Origin: Erysipelotrichaceae bacterium
GTDB taxonomy: Bacteria > Bacillota_I > Bacilli_A > Erysipelotrichales > Coprobacillaceae
Length of the DNA: 10,452 bases
Direction of reading: 5' to 3'
Assembly: GCA_021200395.1 (NCBI GenBank)
Contig: JAJQGQ010000272.1
Coordinates: 1 to 10,452, forward strand
Below are positions 7,120-10,452 of the stretch, piece by piece. Both the position numbers and the translations under genes were made by a program. The notes beneath the pieces are model-generated. The model had not been told where the DNA came from. It saw only the letters and a list, made by a program, of their open reading frames with translations, and did no database searches. How positions within the stretch are numbered: position 1 is the first letter of the stretch; each line of letters opens with the position of its first letter.

Positions 7120-7998
7120 ATGGCGTTTATAACAGTATTTACACCTGCATATAATCGTGCACATATATTACCTAGAACATATGAAAGCTTATGCGAACAA
7201 GACTGCAAAGATTTTATATGGCTGATTGTTGATGATGGATCAACTGATAATACATCAGAATTAGTAAAACAATGGCAACAAATAGATAACGGTTTTGAAA
7301 TTCAATATATATATAAAGAAAATGGTGGAATGCATACAGCTCATAATGTAGCGTATGAAAATATTCATACTGAACTTAATGTATGTATTGACTCAGATGA
7401 TAAACTAGCATTTGAAGCTATTACTAAAATAAAAGATACATGGACAGAAGTAAGAGATAAAGGTTACGCTGGTATTATAGGACTTGATGCTGATTTTGAT
7501 GGAAATGTAATAGGAAAAGATTTTCCTGAAGACTCGAAAGAAACTACTCTTACAGGATATTATGAGCAAGGGGGTTTAGGTGATAAGAAGCTAGTATATA
7601 GAACTGATGTTATCAATCAATATCCAGAATATCCAGTATTTGACGGAGAAAAATACGTAGGACTTAATTATAAGTATATTCTTATTGACCAAGATTATAA
7701 ATTGTACGTATTAAATGGTGTACTATGCAATGTTGAATATCAAGAAGACGGATCATCCAATAGTATGTGGAAACAGTATTATAACAATCCAAAAGGATTT
7801 GCTTTTTTAAGAAAAGTTTATATGCAATATAACACTTCTTTAAAAAGAAATATCATAGATTGTATTCATTATGTATCAAGTAGTTTTTTATCAAAAAATA
7901 ATCATTTCATTTCAGAATCACCAAAAAAGGTGATGACGATGTTATGTATACCTTTTGGATGGATATTATCAAAAATCATTATTTATAAGAATAAATAG
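7120..7998 (+). CDS. GT2-family glycosyltransferase
   Basis: This 292-aa GT-A fold inverting glycosyltransferase has an N-terminus (FITVFTPAYNRAHILPRT) and DDGSTDNT (38-45) that form the nucleotide-binding part. NGGMHTAHN (68-76) and DSDD (91-94) give the metal-binding DxD-type motif. The C-terminal third is variable, and a weakly hydrophobic end (about 270-287) may touch the membrane. It likely adds a late sugar of the repeat unit. Its ATG directly follows the upstream TAG with no gap, and GTGGGTGA provides the ribosome site. It is the last intact gene of the compact operon before a 480-nt decayed region. The sugar specificity is unknown. Confidence 0.9.
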   Translation: MAFITVFTPAYNRAHILPRTYESLCEQDCKDFIWLIVDDGSTDNTSELVKQWQQIDNGFEIQYIYKENGGMHTAHNVAYENIHTELNVCIDSDDKLAFEAITKIKDTWTEVRDKGYAGIIGLDADFDGNVIGKDFPEDSKETTLTGYYEQGGLGDKKLVYRTDVINQYPEYPVFDGEKYVGLNYKYILIDQDYKLYVLNGVLCNVEYQEDGSSNSMWKQYYNNPKGFAFLRKVYMQYNTSLKRNIIDCIHYVSSSFLSKNNHFISESPKKVMTMLCIPFGWILSKIIIYKNK

Positions 7999-8482
7999 AT
8001 GATTAAAAGTAAAATGAGTCGAACAAATAAATCAAAATATTATTATACTATGTCTTATAGTCATATTACATTATAATATAAATTAAAGATTTATGTTTTT
8101 ATGCCTAATATTAATAATGTATTTTAGTGTATAAAAGTAAAGATAATTCTAAAAAAACAAGGTAGAAACATTATAGAAATGTTAGAAATATGGATTAGAA
8201 ATCGATAATTACTAGATTGGTTGGGGTTATATTTAGGACATTCTTATAATATTTCTGTTGGATTAGAGTTTATTATAGGTCAAAATGTAAATCTGCATAA
8301 AGGTGTAATAATTGCCAAGCAAATATTAGTAAAAGAGCAGAAAGTCTAATAATAGGAGATAATATTTGAATTGAATTATTTCAACTGTTGTTGGTGTTAT
8401 TCATCATATGGAAAACGCAATAAAGAGATAAATTGCGTTTGAAATAAATAGTAAAAAAACTTCTTGACAATAAGAGTGTAAG
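7999..8482 (+). other. 484-nt interval without an intact gene
   Basis: The interval holds the acetyltransferase remnant above (about 8150-8431). Before it lies about 100 nt of AT-rich sequence with a 25-codon frame from an ATG at 7999 that looks like decayed sequence. Toward the end is an 8-bp inverted repeat, AAACGCAA (8413-8420) with TTGCGTTT (8433-8440), around a 12-nt loop. It has no T-run, so it is at best a weak terminator. TTGACA occurs at 8464-8469 but no -10 box follows at a usable distance. It is unclear whether the downstream acyltransferase genes have their own promoter or are read through from the operon. Confidence 0.6.
8150..8431 (+). pseudogene. decayed serine-acetyltransferase-like hexapeptide acetyltransferase
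   Basis: Read across frames, this stretch reconstructs the left-handed beta-helix core of the serine O-acetyltransferase-like family. KYGLEID starts at 8186 and IGWG at 8216. After a 1-nt shift come LYLGHSYNISV (from 8227), IIGQNVNLHKGVIIAKQ and, after a second shift, NISKRAESLIIGDNI. A TGA then stands where the family has the W of WIG, and after a third shift comes STVVGVIHHMENAIKR before a stop at 8429-8431. Three apparent single-base losses plus internal stops mean it cannot make a normal protein. The last part of the domain is absent. Such enzymes in capsule loci usually O-acetylate a sugar. The 5' limit is uncertain, since upstream sequence from 7999 gives only stop-broken frames. The three shifts are clustered and the gene is clearly dead, not phase-variable, because no repeats lie at the lesions. 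Confidence 0.72.
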
Positions 8483-8491
8483 GTGGGGAAA

Positions 8492-9505
<1,014 letters not shown>

Positions 9506-9563
9506 CATTCAAAATACTTAAAAAAATTATTAATTAAATAATAAAATAATGAGGATTATTAAT

Positions 9564-10452
9564 ATGAAAGAATTATCAATAAACGAATCAAAAATGCTAA
9601 AAGGAATAGCTATATTATTTATGGTGGGATTACATTTGTATAATCGCTTTGATTTTAGAGAATATTATCATCCATATATATATATATATATATACTAAGT
9701 GAATTTCCACTTATATATTATATATCCTTCTTGTTTGATATATGCGTACCTATTTATAGCTTCTTAACTGGTTATGGTATGTATATAAAGAAATCTATAT
9801 CATTATCTGATAATTTATTACGAATATTTAAACTTCTTTTACGTTTCTGGATTATCCTAATATTAACTTGTCTAATGGGATTTATAACCAATAATTCTAA
9901 TATACCTGGTTCTATATTTGATTTTATTAGTAACTTTACACTATACAAGTTATCATATGTAGGAGCATGGTGGTATTTACAAATATATGTAGTATTAGTT
10001 TTGATTTCACCATTTATTATTAAAGTAGTGGATAAAAATAATTCTATAAAGGTCATTACATTGTCATTAATTATTTATTTTGTTACCTATTATTTCAGAA
10101 TCATTCATCCTATCAGTGTTGGCATTGATTTGATTGATGTAATCATAAATTTTTTAGTTTTATTTGGTACTACACAGTTTGCTTATGTTATCGGCATGAT
10201 GTTTTATAAATATAAGATTATATCCAATATAAGAAATCATCTTAGCAAACAAAATATTATTGGAATTGTTTTAATTATTTTATGTTTAATATTACATATC
10301 ATTATAAAAAGTATGATCATTGCACCATTTATAGCTATATTATTTATTATTGGATTTTCATTATTGAAAATAAATAAAGGTATAGAAAGAATTCTAATAT
10401 ATTTTAATAATCATTCAACCAATATATGGCTAATTCATATGCAGATTTATAT
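9564..10452 (+). pseudogene. second acyltransferase-3 gene, frameshifted at a TA repeat (OFF) and cut by the window edge
   Basis: An ATG at 9564 with GAGG 9 nt upstream opens a protein starting MKELSINESKMLKGIAILFM. The acyltransferase-3 signature basic-x10-H is present as K13 and H24 in LKGIAILFMVGLH. The frame runs through a TA repeat and stops at TAA 9696-9698. The rest of the gene is fully open in another frame from about 9695 to the window end. It encodes a multi-helix membrane protein (SEFPLIYYISFLFDI, YSFLTGYGMY, VGAWWYLQIYVVLVLISPF and near the end HSTNIWLIHMQIY, the usual C-terminal membrane motif). Losing one TA unit or gaining two joins the frames exactly, which suggests a reversible OFF state more than decay; no other lesion was found in about 750 nt. 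It would be a second O-acyltransferase of the same glycan. A true pseudogene or a sequencing error in the repeat cannot be excluded. Confidence 0.82.
9674..9694 (+). repeat. (AT)10 dinucleotide contingency repeat
   Basis: A 21-nt uninterrupted run of alternating A and T lies at codons 37-43 of the second acyltransferase gene, exactly where its reading frame breaks. It encodes repeating YI. Dinucleotide repeats change the frame by 2 nt per unit, so nine units would restore the full-length frame. The sequence around it is AT-rich, so a short TA run is not rare, but its match to the only frameshift in the gene is striking. Confidence 0.85.

Noticed and set aside
7999..8076. Possible 25-codon peptide gene
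   Set aside because: There is no ribosome site or recognisable motif, and it lies next to a decayed gene; it is more likely remnant sequence.
9772..10056. Minus-strand 94-codon frame
   Set aside because: It is antisense to the well-supported, frameshifted acyltransferase reading frame.

Overview
The window looks like the 5' part of a surface-polysaccharide (capsule or exopolysaccharide) locus from an AT-rich, low-GC Gram-positive bacterium. GGAGG-type ribosome sites, GTG and TTG starts, tightly overlapping genes and the gene families point to a Firmicute. A gut Erysipelotrichales/Coprobacillaceae-type organism is my best guess, but the sequence alone cannot prove it. All real genes read on the + strand, and no tRNA, rRNA, CRISPR array or insertion sequence was seen.

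Layout. (1) Positions 1-433 are non-coding and dense in inverted repeats. Two perfect palindromes (187-222 and 367-400) share an identical 28-bp core built like a Xer/tyrosine-recombinase site (11-bp arm, 6-bp spacer, 11-bp arm), and a good promoter has its -35 box inside one arm. (2) 434-1351 encodes a small, divergent tyrosine recombinase. (3) 1386-7998 is a compact operon: membrane-bound nucleotide-sugar 4,6-dehydratase, initiating sugar-phosphate transferase, GT4 glycosyltransferase, Wzy/EpsG-like polymerase, second GT4 and a GT2. From 3244 on, its genes overlap or abut. (4) 7999-8482 has no intact gene but holds the decayed remains of a serine-acetyltransferase-like hexapeptide acetyltransferase. 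(5) 8492-9505 is an acyltransferase-3 membrane O-acyltransferase whose coding sequence begins with eight GACA repeats. (6) From 9564 to the window end is a second acyltransferase-3 gene, interrupted by a frameshift exactly at a run of TA repeats.

How it works together. The dehydratase makes a 6-deoxy-4-keto-HexNAc precursor. The phosphotransferase loads a sugar phosphate on undecaprenyl phosphate, the three glycosyltransferases extend the repeat unit, and the EpsG/Wzy protein polymerises it. The acyltransferases would decorate it. No flippase (Wzx) or chain-length regulator is present, so these must lie outside the window.

Main point of interest. The locus carries signs of three separate switching devices: a recombinase with a pair of candidate recombination sites spanning a promoter (a 179-bp unit that could invert or be excised), a tetranucleotide contingency repeat that is in frame here (acyltransferase ON), and a dinucleotide contingency repeat that is out of frame here (second acyltransferase OFF). 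The repeats and reading frames are seen directly. The switching itself is inference.
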